From contig CM045729.1 in the NCBI GenBank assembly GCA_024760905.1, positions 76,366,050 through 76,430,049 on the forward strand: a stretch of 64,000 bases of DNA, read 5' to 3'. Under the pieces are notes generated by a model that was not told where the DNA came from, ran no database searches, and saw only the letters and a list, made by a program, of their open reading frames with translations. Position numbers and translations under genes: made by a program. The stretch comes from Plotosus lineatus. Its lineage: Eukaryota; Chordata; Actinopteri; Siluriformes; Plotosidae. Shown in pieces: positions 1-11,850 of this stretch; position 1 is the first letter of the stretch; every line of letters begins with the position of its first letter.

Positions 1-688
1 CGGGCGAATCAAACCACGCGGTCGAACAGCGCCACGGTGGCGGCCACGAGAAGCTGACGCACGCTCATGGCGTCACAGTTCGTCACCCCCTTTCTTTGAA
101 TGTGGAAGTGGTTTGTGTTTGCTAGACATTTTGGACCATATCGAGTGTACTTTTGCTATTATGGGACCGAAAAAGACCCCACCACAGGCGGAGATCATTG
201 AAAAACACAAACGAGGTGTGCGTTTGTGTGACTTAGCGTCCCAGTACCAGTACGCTAAGTCTACCATTGCTCCCATCCTTAAGAACAAGGAAGCTATTAA
301 GGGTTTGTGTGTGGCTAAGGGTGTTTCCAAACACTAGGCGTTTCCAAACGCTCCTTCCAAACAGTAAGTCCCTCCCTCCCTCCTCCTCCCACTCCATTCC
401 ATCAAGCCATCAACTACCATCACAAAGGTAAATAAAATGACTTTATTATACAGTACAGTTTATTTCTTTAATTACAATACAATAGCACATTTATTATACA
501 TAAAATAAGGTATATTTTTGTGTAGTTTTAAGGCTTATTTAGTAAAAAATTATGTTTTATGGGGACCTGGGAACGGATTATTCTCATTTTAATGGTTTCT
601 TATGGGAAATAAATGTTCGGAAGACGAACTTTTCGCCTTACACACACTTTCTGGGAACCAATTATGTTCGTGAGCAGATGTATCACTG
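1..688 (+). mobile_element. Tigger/pogo-like DNA transposon derivative, left end cut by window
   Basis: This is a near-identical copy of the element at 51,244-52,032, and alignment to it shows that about 100 bases of the left end lie outside the window. The right terminus reads TATCACTG followed by TA at 689-690, the expected TA target duplication. It keeps one short frame (161-337) for the start of a Tigger transposase; the rest of the transposase is absent, so it is non-autonomous. An AT-rich 3' part (about 420-688) carries no frame. It sits directly against a long (TA)n microsatellite, so the insertion target was probably a TA repeat. Confidence 0.8.
161..337 (+). pseudogene. Tigger transposase N-terminal helix-turn-helix remnant
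   Basis: The frame starts at ATG 161 with MGPKKT and runs 58 codons to a stop at 335-337. It contains the stretch EIIEKHKRGVRLCDLASQYQ followed by KSTIAPILKNKEAIKG. This resembles the first CENP-B/psq-type DNA-binding helix-turn-helix of Tigger transposases, where IIEKHERGVRV..LARQY and STICTILKQKEAIK are typical (family comparison from memory). The second HTH and the DDE catalytic domain are missing, so it cannot transpose DNA. The second copy at 51,505-51,681 has the same length, reading frame and stop. Whether it is expressed is unknown; I read it as a transposon relic rather than a host gene. Confidence 0.65.
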
Positions 689-836
<148 letters not shown>

Positions 837-1104
837 CAGACATTCATTGGTGGATTTTCTAGTGTGTTTAGGATCATGGTCTATGCCAAGTGCAACTTCA
901 GTTTTCAGGTAGATGATAATTTTCCAGCACTTTTGATATGATGCAGAAACCATAGTTGAATCTACGATTGCAAATTGCCCACTCAAATAGGGTGACATAT
1001 TTAGATGTTGTTTTGTATGTTTAGATGTTTGTAAGTATGTTTTTTTTTTCCTTTTAAGCATACCATGCACATGGTAAGTATTTATTTTTCACATTACTAA
1101 CATA

Positions 1105-1165
1105 GGTGGTACAGTGACATAGTGGGTGTCATGCTCACCTTACAGCAAGAAGATAACAGTGGTGG
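1105..1165 (+). mobile_element. SINE-2 head fragment (tRNA-derived)
   Basis: A degenerate segment reads GGTGGTACAGTGACATAGTG, then a CTCACCTTACAGCAAGAAG-like stretch. This is the order found in the tRNA-like head of SINE-2 (best copy 21,040-21,395, minus strand). The body is missing. Confidence 0.45.
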
Positions 1166-1964
1166 GCCTGCAGGGCCAGAAAAGCCTTTTCTGCTGGCCT
1201 AAACACTATCAAACCCACTGATTTACATTTGCAATTTAAGTTCTAGTATTTGTGGCTTTAAATTCTATTAATTTTTCCAACAGTCAATTATCTTAATTTT
1301 GTAGCATCTCTTGGTCTCTTGACTACACTACATTCAGTGTGTAGGTGGATGTTAGATTATTTTGGTTCAATAAAATGTCAGCTTCTCTGTGCTGACATGT
1401 CAATTTAATTTGCCCAAGAAATTCAGAATCAGTAGTGCTGGCCAATGTCACTTAATTTATTTTAACAATGGGGCTGTTTTTTTTTAACCAATCAGATTTC
1501 AGATTTGCCTCACAGGGTCAGCCAGTGGGCTTACAATAACCTTGACAATTTCCATCCTCTGACTAGTTGTTCAGATAAAATAATAGTCAATAGTGCATAG
1601 TGATACAATATATATGTTCCAATTTTTATGCACAAAAGGAGGAGGAGAAATTAACTTGGCGTTGGTCATTCTTAAAAATGTATTTCCAAGATGGACTTAT
1701 TCAGAAAAGATAGGCATCAGAATGAAAGTTTGAGGAAGTGGAGGTAAAGTTTATCTCTCTTTTTTTTTTTTCTTCTTTGGCTCAATGTCAATTTACAGCA
1801 GTTTCCACTGGTAAACACTGGAGAAAATTATGTACTTCTCAGAGTTTCTAGCAGAAATGCATGAAATGCTTCTCTCTATGCAATGCCATGTCTTATTGTA
1901 TTCTGATTTTTTTTTGTATATTATTTATGGTTTATATAATTGCAACACGATAGTGCTGATATTA

Positions 1965-2245
1965 AAAGGTAGATTAAGTCAGATAAGTCCCACTGAAGAA
2001 CCAGGTACCAAATGCACAACCCACCAATGGAAGATAGTGAGTTTACATCCTGGGCTCAGCAAGTACCTTTCTGTGTAAAGTTTGCAGTTTTACTGCATGC
2101 ACTTTAGGCTGTCTGTCTGTTTCAAACTGCCCTTAGTTGTTGCCCTGCAGTGGTCTGGCGAGCTGTTCTGAGTGTGCCTCACCTTTGTCCAGTGTTGGGT
2201 GAGGTAGGCTCCATTGTCCCTTTGATCATAGTAAGCGGTTAGTTG
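1965..2245 (+). mobile_element. SINE-2, degraded copy
   Basis: The recognisable order is: a degraded head with CATCCTGGGCTCAG, the TTTCTGTGTAAAGTTTGCAG segment, then the tail TTGCCCTGCAGTGGTCTGGCGAGCTG, a GGGTGAGGTAGGCTCC stretch and GTAAGCGGTTAG. The tail matches the one in SINE-1 and SINE-2 copies elsewhere in the window. No target-site duplication was found. Confidence 0.6.
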
Positions 2246-2499
2246 TACATGAGTTCACAGATGAGCATGACTGTGTATTGGATAGACAGCATACTATCCA
2301 GAGAGCATGGCCAACTTTACATTTTTGACTCTCAGCCCCAGATTGCTGTGGTATCATCAGGACTGGTTTTCTGTTTCACAATTAGGGAGCTGGAGGCCAA
2401 ACCTATGGATAGACAAGGAACTCTTCAACTGAGAACACAACCTTTTAATGTCTCCACTTTTTTTATTACTAATCCTCACTTTGTTCCTTTTGGCTTATG

Positions 2500-4130
2500 T
2501 TTTTGAATCTGAGTATGATTGGAAGTTGTCAGTGGTTCTCTTTTCTTAGCGACTGCTTAGCTTTCTGTCGGAGGTAATTTCTGAAACTTTAAGGTTCACT
2601 GCATGAGGTATGAGACACCATATCAATTTGGACCACAGCAAGGTACTTACTTTGGCTCAGTGCATAGTGCTCCAATTATATGCTCTATATAGTTATTCTA
2701 CCATGTAGGGGTAAAAACAACAGACCGCAGGCAGCTGGAGAAAAAGTTATAGATTTTCAAGTTGTCTTAGTGGTCTTAGTGCCGTATTTCCTTTTCCCTA
2801 ATGCTAAATAAAATCTTGTAGCCAATTTTAAAGAAGTACACTTCATGGTCTTCATAAGACACCTATAGGTCCTGATCAATTTGAATGCTAGTATAATTTA
2901 GATAAGCCTATGGACCTTACATACACACAGACTTTAACTTCTTAATCACTGTTGATTAAACAGCTTTCTTCTTCTTTGAAATACAGTAGAAACAGCAGCA
3001 TATGGTCTAGTGTGGGCCTTGGAGGAGTTCTGCTTAAACATCAACCTGAAAACTCAGTTGGGCTCTACATAATTCAAGCCAAGCAGAACAGGGGAAATAG
3101 TAAGGAAGAGGGGGGCATTCCATGATTTCAACAAGTTAAATTCCAGAAGGTCTGCATGTGGAGAGCTTCAGAGCAGTTATTTTTTATTTTTTTTATCTCC
3201 AGTCTGCTTACTTACAACACCAATATGATGTAAGAAGTATAGAGTGGTCAATGTATTTAGTGTTAAGATAGATGCCTGTTTTTGACCCTGAAGAAAAATA
3301 AAATATTTTACTTCTGCCCCCCCACACTTTTTTTTTTTTTTTTTTTTTTTTTTATTGACATAACCGGTACTTATTTACATTAGCTAATGATTCTCTGAAG
3401 GTTAGGGCCAAATGGTGGAGGTGAGAATTGGGTGTGGAGCATTTTGACACGTGGCTCCATAGGAGTAAATGTGTTGGGTAGTGGGGATTAATCAGGATTA
3501 ATGTTAACATTGGCACATGCTGCTGCGAGCACACATGTGGCATTAATACAGTTAGCCACACTGTAAACACCTCACAGCACTTAAGCAGCCAACCACATAT
3601 CCGGACAAAACATAGGATCATATGACCTTTGCAACAACTGCCAATCAAAGCCAGACATGTAAAAGTCAAAGGTAAACTTTGGCACACATCAACTGCCAAG
3701 TAGAATATGCTTAACCCAACTGTAAGTGAATGCATAAAAAGTTAACTGCAGCACATTCTGTAAATATTTGGGTAGTGAGTAAACGAGAAAAACAGCATGT
3801 TCGTTAGGAAACTGCCAACAATCAGTTGAAGGGCTGAAGATTTATACTATACACAGTAGTTTCAAGCGCTCACAGAAATAATTATTTCACTTTGGAAAGC
3901 CTTTATATAAATTATCAGCTGTCAAACAATAAATTATAGACTCATGTATTATATTAAGAGTTTCTTTCTCGCCTAAGTTTGTGCTGGCCTCTGAGGACAG
4001 TCTAACCTGAAATCACATGGTCTAACCTCTAATAACACTAAACTGGCTCTGTATATCTCGTGATGAGGTTGTAAGCCATTATTATAGTGCATATAAGCTG
4101 AAAAGACTTCACTAAACCCAAAACAAGACA
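2500..4130. other. Unique AT-rich DNA, no gene recognised
   Basis: I see no conserved protein motif, splice-bounded open frame or terminal repeat here. A run of about 26 T at 3,328-3,353 may be the poly(A) tail of an unrecognised minus-strand retroelement. The minus-strand frame at 3,352-3,735 has no family resemblance and begins at that T-run, so I do not call it a gene. Confidence 0.5.
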
Positions 4131-4136
4131 TTTATT

Positions 4137-4401
4137 TGCCAAACCGCTTAATCCTACAAGGAGAGGTGAGGGGTGAAGGCGATATACACCCTGAACAGCT
4201 CACCAGTCATTGCAGGGTCAACATGTACAATACTTCAGACTCATACCCAGAAACAGTTTACATCACCGAATTGGCCTAATGTGCATGTTTTGCACTGTGG
4301 GAGGAACCAAAACACCCAGAGGAAACTTACACAAACATGGGAAGAACATGAACACTTCACAGAGAAACAAACTTACCAAGCCCAGAAATTGAACCAAGTA
4401 G

Positions 4402-4434
<33 letters not shown>

Positions 4435-4470
4435 TGATGCAGACATGCTAGGCCAAGATACCACCCCAAA
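4137..4470 (-). mobile_element. SINE-2, diverged full-length-sized copy
   Basis: Read on the minus strand, the element has a head around 4,385-4,470, the middle segment CCTCTGGGTGTTTTGGTTCC followed by CACAGTGCAAAACATGCACA, and the tail ending in AGGATTAAGCGGTTTGGC at 4,137-4,155. A T30 run at 4,404-4,433 interrupts the head. The middle resembles the widespread fish motif around CACAGTCCAAAGACATGCA. Divergence from the 21-kb copy suggests an old insertion. Confidence 0.65.
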
Positions 4471-4639
4471 GCAAGACAGCAAATTAAACTGTGTAGCGAT
4501 ACTGCGAATACTGGTGTGTGCAAGGAGTGTGGCATGGGCACATGAGTCAGTGAAGAGAACATACACACAGAATTCAATCTCACAAACCTCCGTTAAGACT
4601 TGTGCAGGTGGAGGCAGAGAAAAAGTAGAAGCCTAAGTA

Positions 4640-6590
4640 CAGAAGCTCCCACACAGTCTGGCCTGGCATTGTCGTGGCAAGAATCACTAGGGGAAGACTG
4701 GAAAGAAAGCAGATTTAACTCCATGATGAACAGACCAATTTACTGCAAATGAGGCTGGCTCTAGGAAAAAAAGGAGACAGTGCAGCCAATAAAACATCCA
4801 GGAAATCACATGGCAGAGAACCAGGTGAGAACTAGAACAATGGTGAAAAATTAAACACAAAATCTGAAGTCCAGCAACACAGACTATTGGAAGTGCATCA
4901 GAGGCGATAGCCAGGGCCAGAGGCATCATATTTTTAAATAGTATGTCCATCTGTTAGTCCACCCACCCATCCATACATCCTGGCTATTTCTTTGAACATG
5001 ATGTCTCAATAATACTTTGTCTTCTTTGACCCAATGATGAACTGACGAACTGAATATATTTTGGAGGTCATACGTCAAGGTCAAGGAACCACTCAAAGAC
5101 ATATGGTAGTTCAGATGATAATTCTAGTTTGATGTTTTTTTTTTTGTTTGTTTGTTTGTTTTTTAAATTTATTTATTTTTATTTATTTATTTATTTTTAA
5201 TATATTGAGCTGTTTTTTGTTTTGTTGTTGCATTTTCTGTTACATTTCTGGTTTGTTAATGTGCTTTCCATTTACAGGCCACCAAAATTCTCTTTTAGAA
5301 ATTCATATAATATGCTTAGCAGCAGTGTTCTAATTATTAATGTCAAACTTTTCTCCTCCTCGTCTGATTTGTGTAGTGGGACTCATTCAAATTTCTTCCG
5401 CAGTAAATCTGCACTGTTCCAGATGTCATCATGGGAATCATAACAATGTTGTTCTTTTTCCACAGCTATTATTTACTGACTGTATTTTATTCTAAAACAA
5501 TACAATTCCCAAACTGAGTGATACCAACTGAGGCACAGTTTTCTTTGTCTTGTCATGACACTTCAACTGCACACATCTGCATTTGGTTCAGTAATCTTGA
5601 TCACCATTGAGGTCAATGATTAGTGGGTTTGGTTTCAGCAAACTGAGAGGGTTGGTTGGAAAGTATGAACTTAAGTGAGATTTGCGTGTGCTGCACACAT
5701 TTTGGGTGACAGGATCCTACTCATCCAAAGAAGATGAAAAGGTTTCAGCTTGTTTTAGGTTGAACCTTTTGGTTAGCAACAGTGAAGAGTGTGTTAAGTC
5801 ACCCATTTGGTCTTGTGTAATGGCTTGATGAGTCCCTGCCATGTTCTAATCAGACCCATATGTCTGACAAACTGCTTTAGCTTCAGTGCATGTGTGGACA
5901 TGTTGCAGCACTTCCGATTCAAAACAACTAATATGTTCAGCATGCAAACTATTAAGTCAATGACAAATCCAATTTAAACACATACTCTTTTACTAAATCA
6001 GAAAAGATTTTGTTCTGAATATGAACAATAAAATCATTTTAGATTAGGATATCCATTACTGTGAAATTTTATCTCCAATTTAGCATTCAGCAAAGTTTAC
6101 TAGTTTCAAAACATGCTAGGGAAATGCATACTTGTATTTAAAGTATATGTTCAGTTGGCCATCACTCCAAAATATGGTTCTTCTAGAAAATTGCCACAAA
6201 TTCAGTATGTTACCAATCAACTTAAACTTTAAAGCTGCTAGCAAGCTCCCTGACCACTCAATCACTCAGTGTGCCGCTGATGGGATGGAAGAACTTCAGT
6301 ATCCTTCACAGATCCCTGACCTCAAGCCCACTGCCGGACAAATTTGACATGAATTTAGACTCTGATTGCACTTTAGGCCTACTTATTCAACATTAGTGCC
6401 TCATCTTACTAATACTACTGAGGTTGAATGAGCACAAATCCTCAAACCATCACTCCAAAAGCAAAAGTCTTCCCTGAAGAGTGAAGGTCTTAATAACAGC
6501 AAAGACGGGAATATAATCTAAAATGGAATTTTCAAAATACACGGATCAGTTAATGATTATGTGTTCTTAAGCCTTTGGCTTTATGCATTC
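4640..6590. other. Unique AT-rich DNA, no gene recognised
   Basis: Apart from a T/ATTT-rich patch near 5,130-5,215, nothing repetitive or coding is recognisable. Short open frames here lack any domain or splice context. Confidence 0.45.
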
Positions 6591-6705
6591 ATTTAATTGA
6601 TGAAACCGTTTAATTCTACCAGGGAGTCAAGAAAGCTGGAGTCTTTCTCAGATGACTGGCCAAAGGCAAGACTTCACCAGTCCATCATAGAGCCAACACA
6701 GCCAT
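6590..6705 (-). mobile_element. SINE tail fragment (SINE-1/SINE-2 type)
   Basis: On the minus strand the order is a CTATGATGGACTGGTGAAG stretch, AAAGACTCCAGC and a tail ending CGGTTTCATCAATTAA. It resembles the degraded 3' half of the tRNA SINEs in this window. It lies directly beside the 3' end of a LINE A copy. Confidence 0.35.
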
Positions 6706-6716
6706 TTATCCTTACA

Positions 6717-8205
6717 TTTCTTCTTCTTTTCCTTTCGGCTGTTCCCTTCAGGGGTAGCCACAGCGAATCATCTGCCGCCATCTCACCCTATCCTCTGCAT
6801 CTTCTTCTCTTAAACCAACTGAATTAATGTCCTCTTTCACCATGTCCATGGATCTTGTCTTTGGTCTTCCCCTAGGCCTTCTGCCTGGTAGTTCCAACCT
6901 CAGCATCCTACTACCAATATACTCACTATCCCTCCTCTGTACATGTCCAAACCATCTCAATCTAGCCTCTCTGACTTTGTCTCCAAAACGTCTTACATGT
7001 GCTGTCCCTCGGTCATGTTTCCGTCATGTTTCTGTTCCTATCCATCCTCGTTACTCCCAAAGAGAACCTCAACATTTTCATCTCTGCTACCTCCAGCTCT
7101 GCCTCCTGTCTTTTCCCAGGTCCACTGTTTCTAAACCAGACAACATTGCTGGCCTCAACACCGTCTTGTACACTTTTCCTTTCAGTCATGCCGATAGCTT
7201 CCCATCACACATCATACCGGGCACTTTTCTCCAACCATTCCAATCTGCCTGCACACGCTTCTTCACGGCGTTTCCACACTCTCCATTGCTCTGGATTGTT
7301 GAGCCTAAGTACTTAAAATCCTCCACCTTCCTTATCTCTGCTCCCTGTAACCTCACCGTTCCTGTTGAGTCCTTGTCATTCATTCATTATTCTGTCTTAC
7401 TAAGGCTAACCTTCATCCCTTTCCTTTCTTGGGCATACCTCCACCTCTCTAGATTTTCCTCCACTTGTTCTCTGCTCTCACTACAGATCACAATGTCATA
7501 TGCAAACATCATAGTCCATGGAGATTCTTGTATAACCTCGTCTGTCAATCTGTCCATCACCATAGCAAACAAGAAGGAGCTCAGAGCTGACCCTTGATGC
7601 AGTCCCACCTCCACCTTGAACTCTTCTGTCACACCAACAGCACACCTCACCACTGTCTTACATCTCTTATACATGTCCTGTACCACTCTAACATACTTCT
7701 CTACCACTCCAGACTTCATACAATACCACAGTTCTTCTCTCGGCACCCTGTCATATGCTTTCTCTAGATCCACAAAGGCACAATGCAGCTCCTTCTGCCC
7801 TTCTCTGTACTTCTCTATTAACATCCTCAAAGCAAACATTGCATCTGTGGTGCTCTTTCTTGGCATGAAACCAAACTGTTGTTCACAAATGTTGACCTCT
7901 GCCCTTAGTCTGGCTTCCACTATTCTTTCCAATCACTTCATTGTATGGCACATCAACTTTATCCCTCTGTAGTTGCCACAACTCTGTACATCTCCCTTGT
8001 TCTTAAAAATGGGCACAAGCACACTTCTCCCCCATTCCTCCGTCATCTGCTCACTTTGTAAGACCTTGTTTAATATTCTTGTCAGAAAATCTACTGCCAC
8101 CTCCCCAAGACACTTCCATACCTCCACCGGTATGTAATCAGGACCAACTGCCTTTCCACTCTTCATCCTCTTCAATGCCCTCCTCACTTCACCCTTACTA
8201 ATCTT
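6717..8205 (-). mobile_element. LINE family A copy 1 (RTE-like), 5'-truncated
   Basis: The 3' terminus is on the left. On the minus strand the element ends CGACCCC-TGAAGGGAACAGCC-like then a GAAAAGAAGAAG tail, the terminus shared by all LINE A copies. It is truncated at about 8,205, just upstream of the RT palm, so only RT and the C-terminal domain remain. A decayed Rex3 begins 13-26 bases away. No convincing target-site duplication was found. Confidence 0.88.
6748..8187 (-). pseudogene. LINE A reverse transcriptase, broken, FADD box mutated
   Basis: Minus-strand pieces in order are: RRALKRMKSGKAVGPDYIPVEVWKC with NKGDVQSCGNYRGIKL (7,933-8,187); then EQQFGFMPRKSTTDAMFALR, HCAFVDLEKAYDRVPREELW and GLHQGSALSSFLF (7,387-7,932); then the C-terminal part with KYLGSTIQSNGECG and RRPRGRPK (6,748-7,383). 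A stop separates the first two pieces, and a frameshift follows SLSKTE. The catalytic box is FAYD (7,495-7,506) instead of FADD, so the first catalytic aspartate is lost. This is a dead copy. Confidence 0.85.
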
Positions 8206-8231
8206 AATGTGGAACTCTAGAATGGAATAAG

Positions 8232-8520
8232 ATCCAGATCCTTATGAGATGGGTGGCTCCAGAGCCCAAGCTCTTAACTTCATGCACCAGCTCCATGCTA
8301 ATACAGTTCTACTTACAATGCAACTGACCCCTTAAGCCCTTCCCACAGGTGGTGTGTCCATATGAGGCAGGACCCCTGTCTGCTTTTCTGGCAGGATCTG
8401 ATCAGGTTCCATGGGCCAAAGCCCAACCACAAGGCACTCCTCTTTGATTCCCACCCCCAGGCCTAGCTCCAGGGGTGAACCCTGGTGCCCTATATCTGGA
8501 CAAGGGAAACTAAAAGACAG
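8232..8520 (-). mobile_element. Inverted 5' segment of the Rex3 copy
   Basis: This block aligns in minus orientation with the Rex3 5' region at 31,650-32,050 of the complete copy. Shared landmarks are CTCCAGAGCCCAAGCT, then CCATGGGCC.AAGCCC, then AGGCCTAGCTCCAGG and finally GGACAAGGGAAACT. The left edge corresponds to the early endonuclease and the right edge to the element's 5' end, after which plus-orientation sequence starts from further inside the endonuclease. Confidence 0.8.
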
Positions 8521-10789
8521 TTTAGATTACCCACCCTTCTTGGAGTCTTTCGGGGGTGTTTAAGAGAGCGGAGGACTCCTTTGTTGTCCTGGGAAACTTC
8601 AATGCCCATGTGGGCAAAGTTAATGTAGCCTGAAGGGGTATGATCGATAGGTACGTCTACTCTAGTCTGAACACAAATGGTGTTTCATTGTTTGACCTCT
8701 ATGCTCATCACGATTTGGTGCACGTGGCACCAAGACACCTTAGGCCACAGTTTGATGACTGACTTTGTAGTAGTGTCACTGGATTGGTGGCTGGATGTTC
8801 TAGGCACTCAGGTTATCAGAGGAGCTAAGCTGTCAACCTATCACCACCTGGTGGTGAGTTGGCTCCAATGGCAGGCGAGGCTGCCCTACATACCTGGCAG
8901 GCCTAAGCAGGTCATTAGGGTGTCCTGGGAACTTTTGGCAAAATCACCTTTCAGAGGGGGATCTAACTCCCGCCTCAGACAGAGCTCCAAACACATTCTT
9001 GAAGGAGGCGGGGAAGATGGATCCTGAATGGGCCATGTTTCTTGCCTCTGTTATGGAGTAGCTGCGGATGGAAAGTCATCGGTTCTTGTCATAGCGGTAA
9101 CCCTTGAATCCAGTGGCCAAACCCCAAACCATGAACTTGCAGAAAAAGAGGCCAATCGGGTCTTATCCTGTGGGACTCCTGAGGCAATAGACAGGTACCA
9201 GCAGGCCAAATGTATTGCAGCTCAAGCTGATGCCAATGCAAAATCTCAAGCATGGAATAAGTTCAGAGAGGGCCTGGAAAGTGACTATTGGTTGGCCTTG
9301 AAAAGGTTCTGAACAACCATCCAATGCCTCGCAGACTGGGAAGAAGTTCTCAACAAGTATTGTCTAAGTGGAAGTGGGAGCTGCTCAACTCCTTGTCGGG
9401 AGGTGGAAGGAATAATTTGAGGACCCACCAACACACCCTTTGCAGAGGAGCAAGACTCTGTGGGTTTGGGTGGGAGTCCACCAATCACTGGGGCTGAGGT
9501 TGCTGAGGTAGGCAAAAAGCTCCTCGGTCGCCCGGCTCCGAGGTTGGATGAGATTCATCCTGAATATATCAGGGCTCTGAATGTTGCTGGATAATCTTGG
9601 TTGACACATCTCTGCAACCTCACATGGTCATCAGGGCCCGTACCTCTGGATCCTTGAGGTGGTATGGAATTTTGCTCAGTCTGTTCACATGTATTCTGTG
9701 GATTTAGTGATGGCTTTCAACCATGTCCCTCGGGCTATCTTGTGGGATGTGCTCTGGGAGTACAGTGTACTGTACCCATTGCTATGGACCATTCTGTCTC
9801 CGTATCACTGAAGCCAGAGCTTAGTCAACATTTGTAATGACAGATAAAATTTGTTTCCGGTGAGGGTTAGGGTCTGCCAAGTTTTCCTTTGTCACCAAGT
9901 CAGATCAGAATTCACGGTCATGTTCAACTCTGTTTTGGACAGAATTTCTAGCCACAGCCGGAGCATTGAGAGGTTCTGGTTTGGTGGCTATAGGAGCTCA
10001 TCTCTGCTTTTTGCAGATGACATTGTCCTTTTGGGTTCATCAATCCAGGACCCCCAGCTCTCATTGGAGTGATTCACAGCCGAGTGCAAAGCGGCTGGGA
10101 TGAGAATCAGAACCTCCAAGTCTGAGGCCATGGTTTTTAGTCGGAAAAAGGTGAAATACACCTTCCAGGTCTGGAATGAGTTCCTGCCCCAAGCAGAGGA
10201 GTTTAAGTATCTTGGGGTCTTGTTCACAAGTGAGGGAAGGATGGAGCAGTAGATCAAAAGATGGATTGCTGCAGCCTCCGCTGTAATGGAGCCTGAGCCA
10301 CAAGGCAAAGCTCTTAATTTACCAGTCGATGTATGTTCCAACCCTTACCTATGGTCATGAGCTTTGGGTAGTAACTGAAAGAACAAGACTGTGGATACAA
10401 GGGGCTGAAATGAGAATCCTTCGCTGGGTGGCAGGACTCTCCCTTAGCGATAAGGTGAGAAGCTCTACCATCCAGGGAAAGTTCGGAGTAGATCCGCTGC
10501 TCCTCCACATTGAGAGGGGCCATTTGAGGTGGCTCGGGCATCTGGTCAGAATGCCTTCTGAACACCTCCCTGGTGTGGTGTTTCGGGCATGTCCAACCAG
10601 GAAAAGATCCCGGGGTCGACCTAGAACACGCTGGACGGACTCTCAGCTTGTCTTGGAACACCTCAGTGTCCCCCACGGAAGAGCTGGAGAATAGTGGCAG
10701 GGGAAAGGGATGTCTGGACCTCTTTGCCTAGGTTGCTGCCCCCGCAACCCGACCCCGGATTAATCAGAAGAAGATGAGATGAGATGAGG
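8232..10789 (+). mobile_element. Rex3 (RTE clade) decayed copy with inverted 5' end
   Basis: From about 8,530 the element reads in plus orientation: endonuclease pieces (ESFGGV..., LGNFNAHVGK, TWHQDTLGHSLMTDFVVVSLD near 8,677-9,027), RT pieces including LLFADDIVLLGSSIQ (about 10,005-10,050), and the C-terminal GHLRWLGHLVRMPSEHLPGV and RKRSRGRPRTRW (10,500-10,640). It ends CCCGACCCCGGATTAATCAG and a GATGA-repeat tail at about 10,770-10,789. Many stops and frameshifts are present. The first about 290 bases (8,232-8,520) are inverted. A probable imperfect target duplication is TAGAATGGAATAAG (8,218-8,231) against TAGAATATGAACAAG (10,790-10,804). Confidence 0.85.
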
Positions 10790-10804
10790 TAGAATATGAA
10801 CAAG

Positions 10805-11239
10805 AAAAGTGTTCACAATAAACCATACTTATTTACAACAAACCTACCTGCACACTCACATTAAGTGAGACAGTGCTTTAGATAATGAGCGATGGTGATC
10901 CGTTTTGAGCATAATATGTCAGGGATCCTAGTGGATTATATGAAGGATATAGGAATAATTTGAGCGTTGGCCAATAAGGGTCAATTATGCAAATTGAATA
11001 TGAACTGATTGTAGACAGAAGCATTTCAGAGTCAAGAGCATGCTCTCTGTCTGAGTGAGACAACCTCAGCTGATCATAAGTGTTTTGAATAAAATAAAAA
11101 AAACTCAAAACAAAATCTCTAATATTCGGGGTGTGCAGGTGTTGTGTTATCCGGGTGAGAATGATTATCTCATAACAGATTTTTATATCCTGTTAATCAT
11201 AATGATTATATTGGGAGGAGAGCTTTTTTTTTTTAAATA
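10805..11239. other. Unique AT-rich DNA
   Basis: No gene or repeat is recognised between the Rex3 tail and the 11,240 MITE. Confidence 0.4.
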
Positions 11240-11478
11240 CAGGGATCCCTCGTTACTTTGTTCTTCAATTCATTTATACCTTATGTATTATTTTTTAATG
11301 TTTAATTGTTATTATAAGCATTTATCGTATTGGATATGTATTTATTGATATTATATACATATATACATGTATGTATACGTCAGTCAGAAGGGATTGGGGG
11401 AGTGATCCTACTTCACCAAATTTGATGGTCGCTTGGGGCTCTCGGTCCCAATTAACCGCGGAAAGTGAGGGATCCCTG
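11240..11478. mobile_element. 239-bp MITE with TA target duplication
   Basis: The left end is CAGGGATCCCTCGTTACTTT. The right end, read on the other strand, is CAGGGATCCCTCACTTTCCG. The first 12 bases are identical, with TA on both outer sides (11,238-11,239 and 11,479-11,480). This fits a pogo/Tigger or mariner-type non-autonomous element. The AT-rich interior (about 11,275-11,385) recurs at 28,505-28,620 and, inverted, at 44,743-44,840, where the terminal repeats are missing. It has no coding capacity. Confidence 0.85.
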
Positions 11479-11714
11479 TATTAAGGTTTAGGACTAACAC
11501 TTACCTGTTGAACTCAATTTAAGAATGCTGAGAACTCTTTACAAATGCTCTAAATTGTTTTATCAGATGGTTGATATTTATGTTTTACTTATTCATTGTA
11601 ACTTAAAAATAAAATTGTCATTAAGAATCGATAGTGGTTCAAAAAGAAACTACAGTTGTTTGCATAAGTATTGACATTGTGAAGCTTTTCTACATTTTAA
11701 AGCAGTGCACCCTC

Positions 11715-11850
11715 AAACAGTTCAGTTCATCAGTTCATTTTCTGTAACCCCTTCATCCTAATTAGGGTCACGGGGAGGGTGGTGCTCATCCCAACCTTTG
11801 AATCAGCGTTCTGGCGCCTTATACCACTAGACCACCACTGTCCCTACCCT
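11715..11850 (-). mobile_element. SINE-2, internally deleted copy
   Basis: On the minus strand the head GACAGTGGTGGTCTAGTGGT is joined almost directly to the tail GTGACCCTAATTAGGATGAAG and a GAAAATGAACTGATGAAC end. The middle of the SINE is deleted. Confidence 0.65.

Noticed and set aside
3352..3735. 127-codon minus-strand frame beside a T-run
   Set aside because: Hydrophobic-looking but without family resemblance; the region reads as non-coding AT-rich DNA.
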